A stretch of DNA of 64,000 bases from Salvia splendens. Its lineage: Eukaryota > Streptophyta > Magnoliopsida > Lamiales > Lamiaceae. A model generated the notes under the pieces. That model made no database searches. It saw nothing but the letters and a program-made list of their open reading frames with translations, and was not told the DNA's origin. The position numbers and the translations under genes are program-made. Positions 1-10,210 of the stretch are shown here, piece after piece. The stretch is taken from NCBI RefSeq assembly GCF_004379255.2, contig NC_056039.1, positions 19,171,883 through 19,235,882 on the forward strand. Direction: 5' to 3'. Position 1 is the stretch's first letter. Each line of letters opens with the position of its first letter.

Positions 1-158
1 ATGTGAATTATGCGCGAAAATACTACAACAATAGCATGCAAAGATATGAAACGTTAAGACAACGACAAACTTTCAAACTACGCGACCAACTTAAGAACCT
101 TTTCAAGCGAACAATAATACAATTTGGTGTTTTAAAAGAAACGTTCGTCTTCACGTAG

Positions 159-764
159 ATGGTACGAACGAAACGAACCGCGCTTAAGAGCAGTCAGTAT
201 AGTGCCAGAATGCGACAAGCGATATACGATTACGACCACTTTGAGAGAGAGGAAGGCAAAGCCTTGAGTGAGGTTGTCACCCGTTTTGAAACCCTATGGC
301 GAGATGTCTGCGGGTACCATGTATCGGCCTATGTTGGCATAAGAAGGCTAATTGAGTTGATGTCCGATAATTGGGAGTCTTGGATGGAAACAACAGCCAG
401 TCGGTTCACGTGGTATGAACCAAGAAACCAGATGATGGCCGGCGACATGAAAGGTTTCCTGAAGGCCCTAACATGTGCTTTGATCGACTCACGTTCCGAG
501 CGACCACCGTCGACAGAAGTAGGGAAAGATGAAACAGTATGGGAAGACAAAGACGTGATCGAGGTTAAACCCACGGCAGAAAGAGAAGCAGTACCACAAG
601 AAGGGATGGTTCCGGGTTTTGAGGATGATTATGTGGAAGGTAGCATGGATATCGAAGAAGCCCTCCGCATGGTTGACGAGTATCACGTAGAAGAGGACCC
701 GGAGGAAGGAGAAGACCCGGAAGAGGAAGAGGACCCGGAAGAGGAAGAGTACAACGATGGATAG
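159..764 (+). CDS. Upstream ORF of the gypsy element (before gag), unknown function
   Basis: An uninterrupted 201-codon ORF lies in the leader, same strand as gag and 221 bp upstream of it. Residues 1-30 are basic. The middle (about 30-110) looks helical, and its phrase ALSEVVTRFETLW recalls the core of copia-type gag (UBN2-like) domains; that resemblance is by eye only. The C-terminal third is strongly acidic and ends in repeats of E-D-P-E-E (residues 180-198). No membrane segment, signal peptide or zinc knuckle is seen. Staying open while gag-pol beside it has acquired stops is notable, but one copy cannot prove selection. It could be an accessory protein, a duplicated or captured gag-like domain, or a chance ORF. 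Confidence 0.5.
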   Translation: MVRTKRTALKSSQYSARMRQAIYDYDHFEREEGKALSEVVTRFETLWRDVCGYHVSAYVGIRRLIELMSDNWESWMETTASRFTWYEPRNQMMAGDMKGFLKALTCALIDSRSERPPSTEVGKDETVWEDKDVIEVKPTAEREAVPQEGMVPGFEDDYVEGSMDIEEALRMVDEYHVEEDPEEGEDPEEEEDPEEEEYNDG

Positions 765-985
765 TTAGATGCCGTTTTGTTTTCTTAAGTTGTTATGACG
801 ATGGCAGTAGTACCTTTTTGTTTCCAAATGAGTACTATGTTTTTCCTTTCCACGTTATCTATGGAAGTTCCACTTTTCGCATAAATTTACGTGCTTGTGT
901 TTTATCGTATCGTACGCTGCATGAAAGTGGTGATGTTTTAATAACGATGTTCTCACAACGATGCTAACCTGTGTTTTAAATCAAC

Positions 986-1966
986 ATGCCCCCAAGACGT
1001 AGACGTGGTCCGCATGTGGAGAACAACGTGGGGGAACAAACAGAGGGAGGTGTCGGGAATCCACCCCTGCCTCCACCACCACCTCTACCCCAACCTAACG
1101 AAAGGGAGTACATCAAGGCCTTTCGGAAAGAGAACCCACCCAAGTTCGATGGATTGGGAGAGCCCCCGAAGGCGGAGGCATGGGTACGCGACATTGAGCG
1201 TGTCTTTGAGTTTATGGGATGCACGGATAGGGAACGCCTGGCCTGCGTGACGTATCAGCTGACAGGACCCGCTGACTTTTGGTGGGAAACGAAGAAGAGA
1301 ACCATGGACCCCGCTCGCCGTGAGGCGCTTACTTGGGAAGAGTTTAAGGAAGAAGTTTACAATAAGTATGTTCCCATGAGTTATCGGCGGGTGAAGGTAG
1401 TGGAGTTCCACACTATAAAACAAGGAAGTATGACGGTCACGGAGTACGACCGCGCCCTATGTGAGATGACACGTTACGCGCCAGATTTGGTCGATACAGA
1501 CGAGAAGATGGCTGCGAAGTTCCGTTCTGGCCTTAGGCCCGAGATAAGGGTAGCTGTGGCCAGTCGCAGGGGAATTCCTTATTCCGAGGTGTTGGGCTGT
1601 GCCTTAGATGTGGACGAAGCACTGCCCAAGAATGAGAGGACAACAAACCCTACCCCATCTGCACCCCCGGCAAACTTTAGGGATAAAAGGAAGTGGGAGG
1701 GAAATCGAGCTCCTTTTGACAATAAGAGGCGCTTCTCCACTTTTCGGCCACCGCAGAATCATGGGCGCCAATTGGTGCCACAGCAGAGGGGAAACCCGCA
1801 GAGAACACCCTACTGTAATCGGTGCTCCAAGCATCATGTTAGAGAGTGCCGAGTTGGAGGCATCCGGTGTTACGCCTGCGGTGGAAACGGGCACATGTCT
1901 CGAGAGTGCCCAAACAACAACAAAGGTGGAGCGAAGAATGGGCAAGTACAGAGACCACCACAATAG
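986..1966 (+). CDS. gag: Gypsy gag (Retrotrans_gag domain plus zinc knuckles)
   Basis: This is the nucleocapsid/capsid protein that packages element RNA. A proline-rich start (residues 15-38) leads into a Retrotrans_gag-type domain (about 40-200) with the hallmark phrases PPKFDGLGEP, ADFWWE and LTWEEFKEEVYNKYVP. A basic, proline/glutamine-rich linker follows. Two Cys/His knuckles lie near the end: CNRCSKHHVREC, and then the canonical CX2CX4HX4C knuckle CYACGGNGHMSREC (about 295-308). The ATG at 986 was chosen because the domain begins soon after it and it follows a non-coding spacer. The reading frame continues in phase into the protease after TAG at 1964 and TGA at 1979, so gag and pol were probably one frame; both stops could come from C-to-T changes. 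Confidence 0.9.
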   Translation: MPPRRRRGPHVENNVGEQTEGGVGNPPLPPPPPLPQPNEREYIKAFRKENPPKFDGLGEPPKAEAWVRDIERVFEFMGCTDRERLACVTYQLTGPADFWWETKKRTMDPARREALTWEEFKEEVYNKYVPMSYRRVKVVEFHTIKQGSMTVTEYDRALCEMTRYAPDLVDTDEKMAAKFRSGLRPEIRVAVASRRGIPYSEVLGCALDVDEALPKNERTTNPTPSAPPANFRDKRKWEGNRAPFDNKRRFSTFRPPQNHGRQLVPQQRGNPQRTPYCNRCSKHHVRECRVGGIRCYACGGNGHMSRECPNNNKGGAKNGQVQRPPQ

Positions 1967-2511
1967 CCTCAACCAATCTGACAAGTGGCCCCACAGCAAG
2001 CAAGGGCATACGCACTCAAAGGGAATCAAGGGCAGGAACCCCAAGCCAGCAAGGGCAAGGAGAATTTGGCAGGTATGGGAAAGCTCCAACAACTGCCTAT
2101 TATTGTGCTGTTTGATATGGGTGCTTCGCATTCTTTTATTTTCGTGTCATGTGTGAATGCCTTAGAACATCCTACTGCTAAGCTTGAGTCGAATTTGAAT
2201 GTGTCTTCACCAGTTGGAGGATTGATTGACATTGTGAGAACTTGCTCGAACATAGAGTTTGTGTTAGGAGAACTAGGAGTAGTGGCCCAACTTTTGCACG
2301 TTATACCTTTGGAGAATGTGGACATAATCTTGGGAATGGATTGGCTTACCGAGAACCACGCAACGATTCACTGTAAAGAGAGACAGATTTCTTTTCAAGC
2401 CCCGGGCGAAGAACCGACTATCTTGAACGGGATCTCCATGAATCGACGAACCTCCATAATCTCCGCTTTGCAAGCAACTACGATGATAAGAAAGGGCGTC
2501 CGGCGTATCTT
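1967..2511 (+). pseudogene. Gypsy aspartic protease region, broken
   Basis: This is the retropepsin-like protease that would cut the Gag-Pol polyprotein. It is in the same frame as gag but separated from it by two stops. The active-site motif reads LFDMGASHSF; the catalytic Asp is kept, but the residue after it is Met where the family has Thr or Ser. The flap and C-terminal part end with the typical phrase VDIILGMDWLTENHATIHC, followed by the linker to RT. The frame is lost near 2485, where the sequence shifts and runs into a stop at 2519-2521; the RT linker resumes in another frame. Confidence 0.85.
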
Positions 2512-3672
2512 GTGTACTTAAATGGAGAGGAAAAGAAGGAGTTGAAAGTGGAAGACATGGCAGTGGTGCGAGATTTTCCCGATGTGTTTCCGGAAGCTTT
2601 GCCAGGACCGCCGCCCGACAGACAAGTGGAGTTCGCCATTGACTTGGAACCAGGGTCAGCGCCAGTATCAAAGGCGCCATACCGAATGGCCCCTAAGGAG
2701 TTGGCCGAGTTAAAGGTTCAGTTGCAAGAACTGTTAGACTTGGGTTTTATTCGACCAAGTGTGTCACCATGGGGAGCGCCAGTTTTGTTCGTTAAGAAGA
2801 AGGATGGCACGATGAGGATGTGCATCGACTATCGTGAGCTCAACAAGATGACTTTAAAGAATAAGTACCCACTGCCGAGGATTGATGATTTGTTTGACCA
2901 ACTTCGAGGAGCAGGCGTATTCTCGAAAATGGATTTGAGATCAGGGTATCATCAACTAAAGGTCCGACGAGAGGATGTGCCTAAGACTGTTTTTCGCACT
3001 CGTTATGGCCATTATGAGTTCGTCGTGATGCCATTTGGGCTGACCAACGCCCCAGCCATTTTCATGGACTTGATTTACCGAGTTTTCCACGAGTATCTTG
3101 ACAAGTTTGTGTTAGTCTTCATCGACGACGTGTTGGTATACTCGAAGAACGAGGAAGAACATAGATGGCATCTACAGACAGTGTTGGAAACATTGCAAAA
3201 GGAAAAACTTTATGCCAAGTTCAGTAAGTGTGAGTTTTGGTTGACTCGAGTGAACTTTCTTGGTCATATTGTGACGGCAAATGGAATTCAAGTGGACCCA
3301 GCAAAGGTCGAGGCCGTGCAGAATTGGAAATCGCCGAAGACACCAAGTGAAATCCGCAGTTTCTTGGGATTGGCAGGATATTACCGACGGTTCATTGAAG
3401 GATTCTCTAAGATTACGAGACCGATGACGCAACTACTAAAGAAAGGGATTAAGGTGGTTAGAACGCCAGAGTGCGAGGCGAGTTTCCAACTATTGAAGGA
3501 GAAGTTGACTACCGCACCAGTCCTAGCAGTACCCGAACCCGACAAGGACTTCGCCGTCTATACGTACACGTCGAAGGTAGGACTAGGATGCGTGTTGATG
3601 CAAGATAGGAAGGTGATAGCGTATGCTTCCCGACAGTTGAGACCGAATGAGCTGAATTTTCCGACGCTTTGA
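2480..3672 (+). pseudogene. Gypsy reverse transcriptase with truncated RNase H
   Basis: This is RNA-dependent DNA polymerase. From 2512 the frame carries the linker [18 protein letters not shown] and then the complete RT domain: [18 protein letters not shown], the [12 protein letters not shown] motif, [10 protein letters not shown], and the active site FIDDVLVYS with both aspartates. The thumb and RNase H follow ([16 protein letters not shown], ending [15 protein letters not shown]). RNase H is truncated: the DASK-type motif reads YTSK, losing its first Asp, and most of the domain is absent. At about 3660-3672 the sequence jumps to the conserved end-of-RNase-H segment (DALSRKN) in another frame. 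Confidence 0.9.
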
Positions 3673-5213
3673 GTAGGAAAAACCAACCGCAATTGGCTTA
3701 CTTCCTAACGCAAGAAGAAGCGTTGATTCACGAGTTTAACAAGATGAGATTGGAGATAGTGAAAGCGCCCGAGACAGTAGAAGCAAGATTGGCGACACTA
3801 GTGATTGAGCCAGATTTGAGAACCAAACTCATAGAAGCCCAGCGACGTGATGGAAAGTTGGAGGAGTTACGTGCAAAGGTGAGAGCCGAGAAGCTTGATC
3901 ATTACCGTGAGGAGGCGGATAATGCTTTGACGTACGATGGGCGATTGTGTGTGCCGAGCGATGAGACGTTAAAGGAGGAGATTTTGAGTGAAGTGCACGA
4001 CACACCTTACACTGCTCACCCCGGAAGCACGAAGATGTATCGGGATTTGAAGCAACGGTTTTGGTGGAATGGAATGAAAGGGGACGTAGCGTCATATGTA
4101 GAATGATGTCTAGCATGCCAACAAGTGAAGGCCTTACACCAACGGCCATATGGGAAGTTACAATCGCTTGAAATTCCCGAATGGAAATGGGAGCATCTAG
4201 CTATGGATTTCGTGACGGGTTTGCCAAAGTCACAGAAGGGCAACACTGCGATTTGGGTGATCATTGATCGACTTACAAAGAGCACGCACTTCTTACCGAT
4301 TAAGATTACTTATGGCGCGGACAAGTTAGCTAGGCTCTACGTGAACGAGATTGTACGATTGCATGGAGTGCCAAAGACCATTGTATCCGACCGCGATACG
4401 AAGTTCACATCAAAGTTTTGGATGAGTTTGCAACGAGAATTGGGCACACAGTTGAACTTTAGTACTGCCTATCACCCGCAATCGGATGGGCAATCTGAGA
4501 GGACGATTCAGACACTTGAAAATATGTTGCGAGCCGTTGTCTTAGATCGAGGGGAAAGTTGGGAAACTGTCCTACCATTGGTTGAATTCGCCTACAATAA
4601 CAGTTATCAAGCGACGATCGATATGGCTCCGTACGAAGCCTTATATGGTAGGAAGTGTCAAATCCGCGCAAGGATCAAGGAAGCTATAAAGGAGATGACC
4701 GAAATTGTGCACCAAATCCGCCCAAGGATCAAGGAAGCTCAAGACAGACAGAAGTCGTATGCTGACGTGCGTCGAACGGAAATCAAATTCGACGTTGGTG
4801 ACAAAGTGTTCTTGAAAGTGTCCCCGAAGAGAGGAGTTGTGAGATTTGGAGTGAAAGGCAAGCTGAAACCGCGTTTTGTGGGACCGTACGAGATCATCGA
4901 CGAAGTAGGTCCTGTAGCGTATCGATTGGCGTTACCACCCAGCTTTGGGAACGTGCACAACGTGTTCCACGTATCGCAGTTGCGCAAGTACGTGTTCGAC
5001 CCCAAACATGTGATTCACCAAGAGGAAGTGATCCTAACCCCCGACATGAGCTACGAGGAAAGGCCCGAAGCAATCCTAGATCGGAAGGTACAAGAGCTAC
5101 GAAACAAGACGATAGCGTCCGTGAAGGTGTTGTGGAAGCACCATGGTCCAGAGGAAGCTACGTGGGAGTTAGAAGATAATATGAAAGAAAAGTTTCCCGA
5201 ATTGTTTGTGTGA
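3673..5213 (+). pseudogene. Gypsy integrase with chromodomain-like C-terminus, interrupted
   Basis: This enzyme inserts the cDNA into the genome. The HHCC zinc-binding N-terminus is seen (HDTPYTAHPGSTKMYRDL, then CLACQQ), but a TGA at 4104-4106 lies just before its first Cys. The catalytic core follows from 4125, with the DDE residues in AMDFVTGLP, SDRDTKF and QSERTIQ. Downstream of YEALYGRKC the usual segment is missing and a 54 bp in-frame duplication is present (4660-4739). The GPY-type region (KPRFVGPYEII) and a chromodomain-like tail (ILDRKVQELRNK, then VLWKHHGPEEATWELE) end at 5213. A chromodomain tail would target insertion to particular chromatin. A near-identical tail occurs on the other strand at 63931-64000. 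Confidence 0.9.
4660..4739 (+). repeat. 54 bp in-frame duplication within integrase
   Basis: The 26 bases at 4660-4685 recur at 4714-4739 with one change, which repeats the peptide QIR(A/P)RIKEA. The duplication sits where the integrase normally has a longer conserved stretch, so it looks like repair filler after a deletion. Confidence 0.75.
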
Positions 5214-5245
5214 GACGTTTAAATTTCGGGACGAAATTTCAGTTT

Positions 5246-5257
5246 AGAGGGGAAGGA
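5246..5257 (+). promoter_or_regulatory. Polypurine tract of the gypsy element
   Basis: The purine run AGAGGGGAAGGA directly precedes the LTR start TGTAACATCCC. It primes plus-strand DNA synthesis in LTR elements. The same tract is seen inverted at 63887-63899. Confidence 0.85.
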
Positions 5258-7039
5258 TGTAACATCCCAAACTTTTATGACTCCTTTTATTGGTCTTGTG
5301 AATTTTGAATTTTGGAACTATGAAACTTTTGTTTCTATGTGATTGAAGTGACTTTGCGTGGAATAAATTGTCATGGTTAATGTGGAATGATGAGCTTGAG
5401 ATTTTATATTTGTTTCCAATGCCGGGAAATAATTAATAGGATCATGCATTTATTCTTTCTCGAGTCAATTCATTGAATTATTCGGCTCCTCCTAATTATT
5501 GAAATAGCACTTCTTTTCGTGGGTTTAATTAATTGTTTTGGGATACTTATCCAAATTAAATCCAAACCAAATGACCCCTAGATGGTACTACATGAAATTC
5601 GAACTCCATTTTATTTTCCTTGGGAGTTTTCGAAAATCTCCTATAGGAGAAAGAATTATTTTCATTTGATTTAATTGGTGCTTTATTGACTCACTTCCTT
5701 TGAATTTAATCCAATTAAATCATGTTATAATTTATTTCTTCACCTAAAATAAATAGACAGTTGGGATATTTCCTTGGTTAGCAATTTTCGGCCCCTCCAC
5801 TAAATTTTGGAGGATATTTTATTTGTTTCCTAATTTGTGGAATCCCTTTTTATTCAAATAAATTCCTATGTCTAATTAATTGGGGATGTGAATATTTTTC
5901 TTCTACTTTTCTTCCATATCACAAGCCCCCTATGCAATATTTTCCTTGTGGGAATTTAATTAATTGTTGCCTATTTTATGGGAGCCTGTTTCCTATAAAT
6001 AAATTACCTAATTTAAATCCTATTCTTTTAATTGGGGATTTAAATAATTTCCTTGTGCAATTACCCAAGAATTTTCGGCCCCCTCCTTTGTTTTCTACTT
6101 GGAGATTTAATTTAATTGTTCCCTTGTATTCATTATTTTTATTTCCTAAGTTATGAATTTATTCTCCAAGTAAATACCAAATAAATTCTTTGTTGTGCAC
6201 TACATGGAAATTTTGAAAATTCCACTCTCCCACATGCCTATTTTATTCTTTTAAATTGTGGTATTTTTTTTTATTCATTAGCCTATATTTTATTTCCCCC
6301 ACAATTTCTTTATTTAATTTACCCATGGATTAAACCTAACAAATAAATAGCAAATAATCAAACCCTAGCCCCCATTCACCTCAAAATTTCGCCCCCTCTC
6401 TTCTCTCCCTCTCCCACACGTTTTTCATCTTCCACTCTCCCATCTCCAAAAATCCTCCATCCAACTCTTATTCTTACAATCCTTTGAAGTTATTTTCAAG
6501 AGTCTCCGACGAATCGCTTCGTTCATCGTTTCGACCAATTCGTTTTGTGTCAAAGAAGGTATATTGCTCACTTTCTATCACCCTACCCGTTTTGACCATG
6601 TTCTTGAGTCCTACATGCATGTAGAGGGTGTAGGTTTGATAGATCACAAATTTTAACGGGAGGGAAAGTGTGTTTCGTAAGAACTTGTTTGATTTTTTTC
6701 GCGGTTGATTGAAATCATGTGTGTTGGATTGAAATATTTGGTGAATAATATGAGTTATGAGCAAATATGTGTATGAGGAACGTGTAAGCATGATTATGTG
6801 TTTTCGAGCATGGAAAAAAAAAACGGTGTCTGTGTTGTGGAAGTTTAAAAAACCCTATTTTCGAACTTGAACCAGAAATCTGTGATGCACGACCACTGAC
6901 TTATGATCTGTATTTGGCCCATCAAACGAACGAATTTTTCTATGAAATTTTTACTGAGTAAACTTCAAGGTGTTTTCTGTGTCTCGTGTGAATTTCAGCC
7001 CGTTTTATCGAAAAATGAATTTTTAATAAATATTTGAAG

Positions 7040-7420
7040 TTGACTGAGCAAATCTGCCAGAAACTTGAGTTCTCGCCATGAATGTTTCGTTTTCTGTTTG
7101 ACTGACCAAATGACCTCCGATCGATGTGATTCTTGAACTATATGAAAATTTGAAGTGTACTCTGATTTGTGTTAAATTTCCAGCTTTTTCGGGAATCGTA
7201 TGAATTTATGCCGAATTTTTCAAATGAACTGCGCAATACTGTCAGAAATTGTATGTTCCAACCAGAGAGTTTAATATGTGATATGACTGACCAAATGACG
7301 TAATTTCGGTGTGATGCACTTGAAGGTGTCCTCTGTATTATGACCAAAATTTAGATTCTTTTGAGGTCGGGTGAATTTATAGTGATTTTTACAAGACGGT
7401 CGTGCAGTTCTGCCAGTTTT
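7040..7420 (+). repeat. Three degenerate ~180 bp repeats in the LTR
   Basis: A core related to CTGCGCA-N-TTCTGCCAG recurs at about 7047-7060, 7229-7245 and 7401-7416, spaced roughly 186 and 172 bp. Each unit also carries CTGACCAAATGAC-like and GTGTCTTCTG-like phrases. The same cores, at the same spacing, occur in the other LTR copies. Confidence 0.7.
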
Positions 7421-7999
7421 CTGCCTTGTTAAAATGACACCTAGTTTCAAGTTTAAAAGTATTATATGATGCATGTATGTCCAAGGAGCGTGTTTAAATT
7501 ATGTGATCACGTGTGATAAGTTGATATGCGATGCGTGTGTCTTTTCCTCTTTGTGACGTATGTTGGGTTGGGGAATTGAGAAAGACGGTGAGAGAGAAAC
7601 GATAGGACATGCATAGTAATATGTTGATGTGTGAAGGCTGACTTGTGTTGTCGTTGACAAGGGTGTTGTGTACTCGTGAACTCGAGGATCGAGAGTTGCT
7701 ATAAGTTGGGTTGTGAATTTGCTAAACGATCGAGGTGGGCTTTCTTTTCAAACCTTTTTACTTTTTCGAAAAATATTATGTGGCGATATAAGGGTGGTTT
7801 AACTGTTATGTCATGCCATGTTGTTTTTATTATGAGATTGTGTGTCTGATGCCTAGTTCGTATGAGTTTACTCCGTTAGGCTATATGGCTGTGTTGTGAA
7901 ACGAATTCGAGTCTGAGTAGGGCCGTAAACCCTATCAGGCTGTGTACACTGGTGGGATCGTGAGCTGTCCTTGCAAGTCGGCCGGTCACGTGGGCGAAT

Positions 8000-8013
8000 A
8001 GTGTGGCCACACT
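8000..8013. promoter_or_regulatory. Conserved LTR palindrome AGTGTGGCCACACT
   Basis: This perfect 14 bp inverted repeat is kept in all four gypsy LTRs of the window (also 15802-15817, 56955-56968 and 62141-62154), next to CGTCGCACT. A protein-binding site or hairpin in the LTR is possible; its function is not known. Confidence 0.5.
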
Positions 8014-8711
8014 TTCGTCGCACTGTGATGTGATTGATGGATTGATGTGAAAAGTGGGGAGATAAATTGTCTGGCCACACTTGAATTTTTTTGTGTTTCT
8101 CGTGATATTTTTCTTACTACTTAAAACTCGAGATCACTGGCATGGATGACATAACTTATTAAAATGTTTTCGGCATGAGCCCATTGAGTACAACAAGTAC
8201 TCAGCCCTGCATATTATTTTTCTTATGTGCAGGTTGAGCGGGATGTTCGGTGGATGTTGAGCTGGCTAACGACCCTAGGATACGTTGTGTCGTCATACAT
8301 AGGCGTGATCCTTGACTCTCCCTGAACCTTATCTATCCGCTGCTATGTTTTAAATTATGTCTTAAGACCTTAATCTTTTTGTGTTGTGTTTGAACATGTA
8401 TGGTGGTGTTAGGTTTAAACGAGTGTTACGTTGTCTTTTTGAAAATGGTGTTTTCCGAGATTTAAGTTAAATGTTGTTTTGCTTTAGTTATTAATTGTTG
8501 TTTTACTTAAGTCAAATTCTTTCCGTTGTCTTCTTTTTTTACAATTATTTTTGCCTTAAGTCTTCTCAAAAAAATTTTATAACCGTAAACTCCTTAAACT
8601 AAGTTGTTTTTCTTTCTTTAAGTTAATTAAGTTGTTCCTTTAAATTATTATCTATGCATGTCGGTCACGATCGCCGCGTCTGTGGTACCCCTTGTATGGG
8701 CGGTCGTGACA

Positions 8712-8846
8712 TGGTATCAGCTCATTCTTCTCATTCAGAACCACTTGAATCCCTGACTTCTTGGGGACCATGTGGACAGGGCTGACCCACTCGCTATCGG
8801 GTACCGAATAGATAATTCCCAATGACAACAACTTCAAGATTTCTTT
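8712..8846 (-). pseudogene. Antisense gypsy RT fragment (Athila/Tat-like)
   Basis: Read on the minus strand, this segment encodes KEILKLLSLGIIY, then DSEWVSPVHMVPKKSGI and NEKNELIP. That is the characteristic start of an Athila/Tat-class RT domain, quite unlike the RT at 2480-3672. It is cut on the left by the LTR end at 8711 and on the right by an unrelated LTR fragment. It is best read as a scrap of an older element into which the gypsy element inserted. The five bases after the LTR, TGGTA, would be the right TSD. Confidence 0.75.
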
Positions 8847-9317
8847 CAATATGTGGCTTAATATAAATAGGAGAATAAAGGAGACAGAAAAGACAATAAT
8901 TTTGGTTGAGAATTTTCGTCCCCCTCAAAGAAAGAGAGAGTTCGAAATTTTGCCTCCTCCGTGAGCTGAGTTATGTCTTCGTTATTCAAGTCCTAGTACG
9001 TTGGTGAGATTTGCCCACACAAATATCAGCGTATAGTCCGGGACACCAGTCAGAAGGTCCGAGGTCGAGTACTGAAGATCTTCACGTGGAGAAGACGCAA
9101 GCCATCATCGATTCTTGATTGAATCAATAAGGTAAATTGGATAATTCCGTAGTAAACATGTTTTAGAGATTTTATATGCTAAAGCATGTTTTAATTCAAG
9201 TTATGAGCATGATACATGTGATAATTACGCGAATAGAATTTGTCTAAATAATCTGCTAAATAGATCAAATTTATGTGATCGGTAAATTCATGCACGCTTC
9301 CGCTGCCAACCCCTTCT
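8847..9317 (+). repeat. 5'-truncated LTR fragment (retroelement family L), plus strand
   Basis: From CAATATGTGGCTTAATAT onward this sequence parallels the reverse complement of 13670-14150: ATAAATAGGAGAATAAAGG, then CTTCACGTGGAGAAGACGC, GAATAGAATTT and the end CACGCTTCCGCTGCCAACCC. It is the 3' third of an LTR and is followed directly by a primer binding site. Confidence 0.8.
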
Positions 9318-9319
9318 AT

Positions 9320-9332
9320 TGGTATCAGAGCC
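9320..9332 (+). promoter_or_regulatory. Primer binding site (initiator tRNA-Met type)
   Basis: TGGTATCAGAGCC follows the LTR end after a 2-base AT spacer. It is complementary to the 3' end of plant initiator tRNA-Met. The inverted twin is at 13655-13667. Confidence 0.88.
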
Positions 9333-10110
9333 AGTCTTTGGCTCTCATTAATTGGATTTAAATTTCGTGAAATTCATGTATGCATGTCCAATTTGATTGC
9401 GAAGCATGTTCTTGGTGTTTTGTTTAATTTATTATGCATGATGAACTCAAGAACTGTCGAATCAAAGAACTTTAATTGCTCGATCGTACGAGACGTGCAA
9501 TCCGTCGGTGCTCGCGCGGAGACGGATCGCACCACGTGCGATCGAGGTAGGGATGTGGAGACAGTGGGAGCCAGGGAGCCACGATCACGTGGCGACGCGC
9601 GGACGAGCGAGGGCTCGTGCGCGTCGCAGGCCGAGATCTCACGCCCCAGACGCACCCGCGTCAAGACCGACATAGATGCTGGCGTGGTGTGGTGGTTCGA
9701 CCGAGAACCGGCCAAGACACCGAGACGCGAGGGAACTCCAACCCTAGGTGGTAGGTCCGAGACGGAGTCCCGAGCCACTGGCCGAGACGGAGGCGCCGAG
9801 TCGCGAGCTGTGTGCCACTAGGATGGGAGCATCGTCGCTCGGATAGGCCGAGACGGGCGACAGCAACTGGCCGAGAGCAGCGCCACCGTCGTGCGTGCTG
9901 CTGGCCGAGGACCGCGTCACTCGACGTGTAAAGACTGCCGAGAGCGTCAGCATCCGACGGCCGAGAGCAAGTGCACCTGGTGCGCTACACTGGCCGAGGA
10001 CGGGGCGACAGCCGCTGGCCGAGACGCTGCGTGCGTCATGATTCGACGACGAACTCATCGGATCTTCGTCGTTCATCGATCGTGCGAACCTCGTACGATG
10101 AGATAACGAT
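9333..10110 (+). other. CpG-rich retroelement leader with GGCCGAG repeats
   Basis: The first 120 bp match the leader at 13540-13654 (inverted). From about 9480 the sequence becomes very rich in C, G and CpG, with repeated CTGGCCGAG(A/G) phrases, at least eight between 9770 and 10025. Several overlapping ORFs occur here, including 9384-9821, but the translations are low-complexity Arg/Ser/Ala, have no recognisable domain and are not kept in the inverted twin. I treat it as untranslated leader. Confidence 0.6.
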
Positions 10111-10210
10111 GAAGGATTATTTTAGTGATTATTTAATTATTTTATTAAAAGATATCATTAAAATATTATTATTTAATGGAAATAAAATCTTTTTGGAAGA
10201 TTTTCCTAGA

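Larger units (their letters stand above)
1..8711 (+). mobile_element. Ty3/gypsy LTR retrotransposon, 5' end outside window, degenerate
   Basis: The order seen is leader, extra ORF, gag, protease, reverse transcriptase, truncated RNase H, integrase with a chromodomain-like tail, polypurine tract, 3' LTR. RT before integrase defines gypsy order. The 5' LTR lies left of the window, so no TSD pair can be tested. Positions 1-158 are leader and 765-985 is a non-coding spacer. The element is dead: two stops after gag, a frameshift near 2485, an RNase H deletion at about 3663-3672 and a stop in integrase at 4104. A related element on the other strand enters at 61437. The 3' end abuts an older antisense RT scrap, so it probably inserted into another gypsy copy. 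Confidence 0.93.
5258..8711 (+). repeat. 3' LTR of the gypsy element (about 3.45 kb)
   Basis: It begins TGTAACATCCC after the polypurine tract and ends GGGCGGTCGTGACA. Both ends match other family LTRs in the window (15207-18201, 56379-58944 and 61437-63886, all inverted). Shared inner blocks include GAGGTGGGCTTTCTTTT, a GTGTGGCCACAC palindrome and the near-terminal GTACTCAGCCCTGCAT. No ORF of note is present; a short antisense ORF at 7868-8080 is not preserved in all copies. Confidence 0.88.

Noticed and set aside
7868..8080. Antisense LTR ORF similar to one at 61948-62301
   Set aside because: The other two LTR copies have stops in that frame (near 15875 and 56973); the similarity is LTR nucleotide conservation, not a gene.
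8712..8723. TGGTATCAGCTC right after the gypsy LTR, looking like a tRNA-Met primer binding site (implying a 5' LTR)
   Set aside because: The same bases, read on the minus strand, encode the ELIP end of an antisense Athila-like RT fragment that continues to 8846. The match beyond nine bases fails, and the LTR is preceded by gag-pol and a polypurine tract, so it is a 3' LTR.
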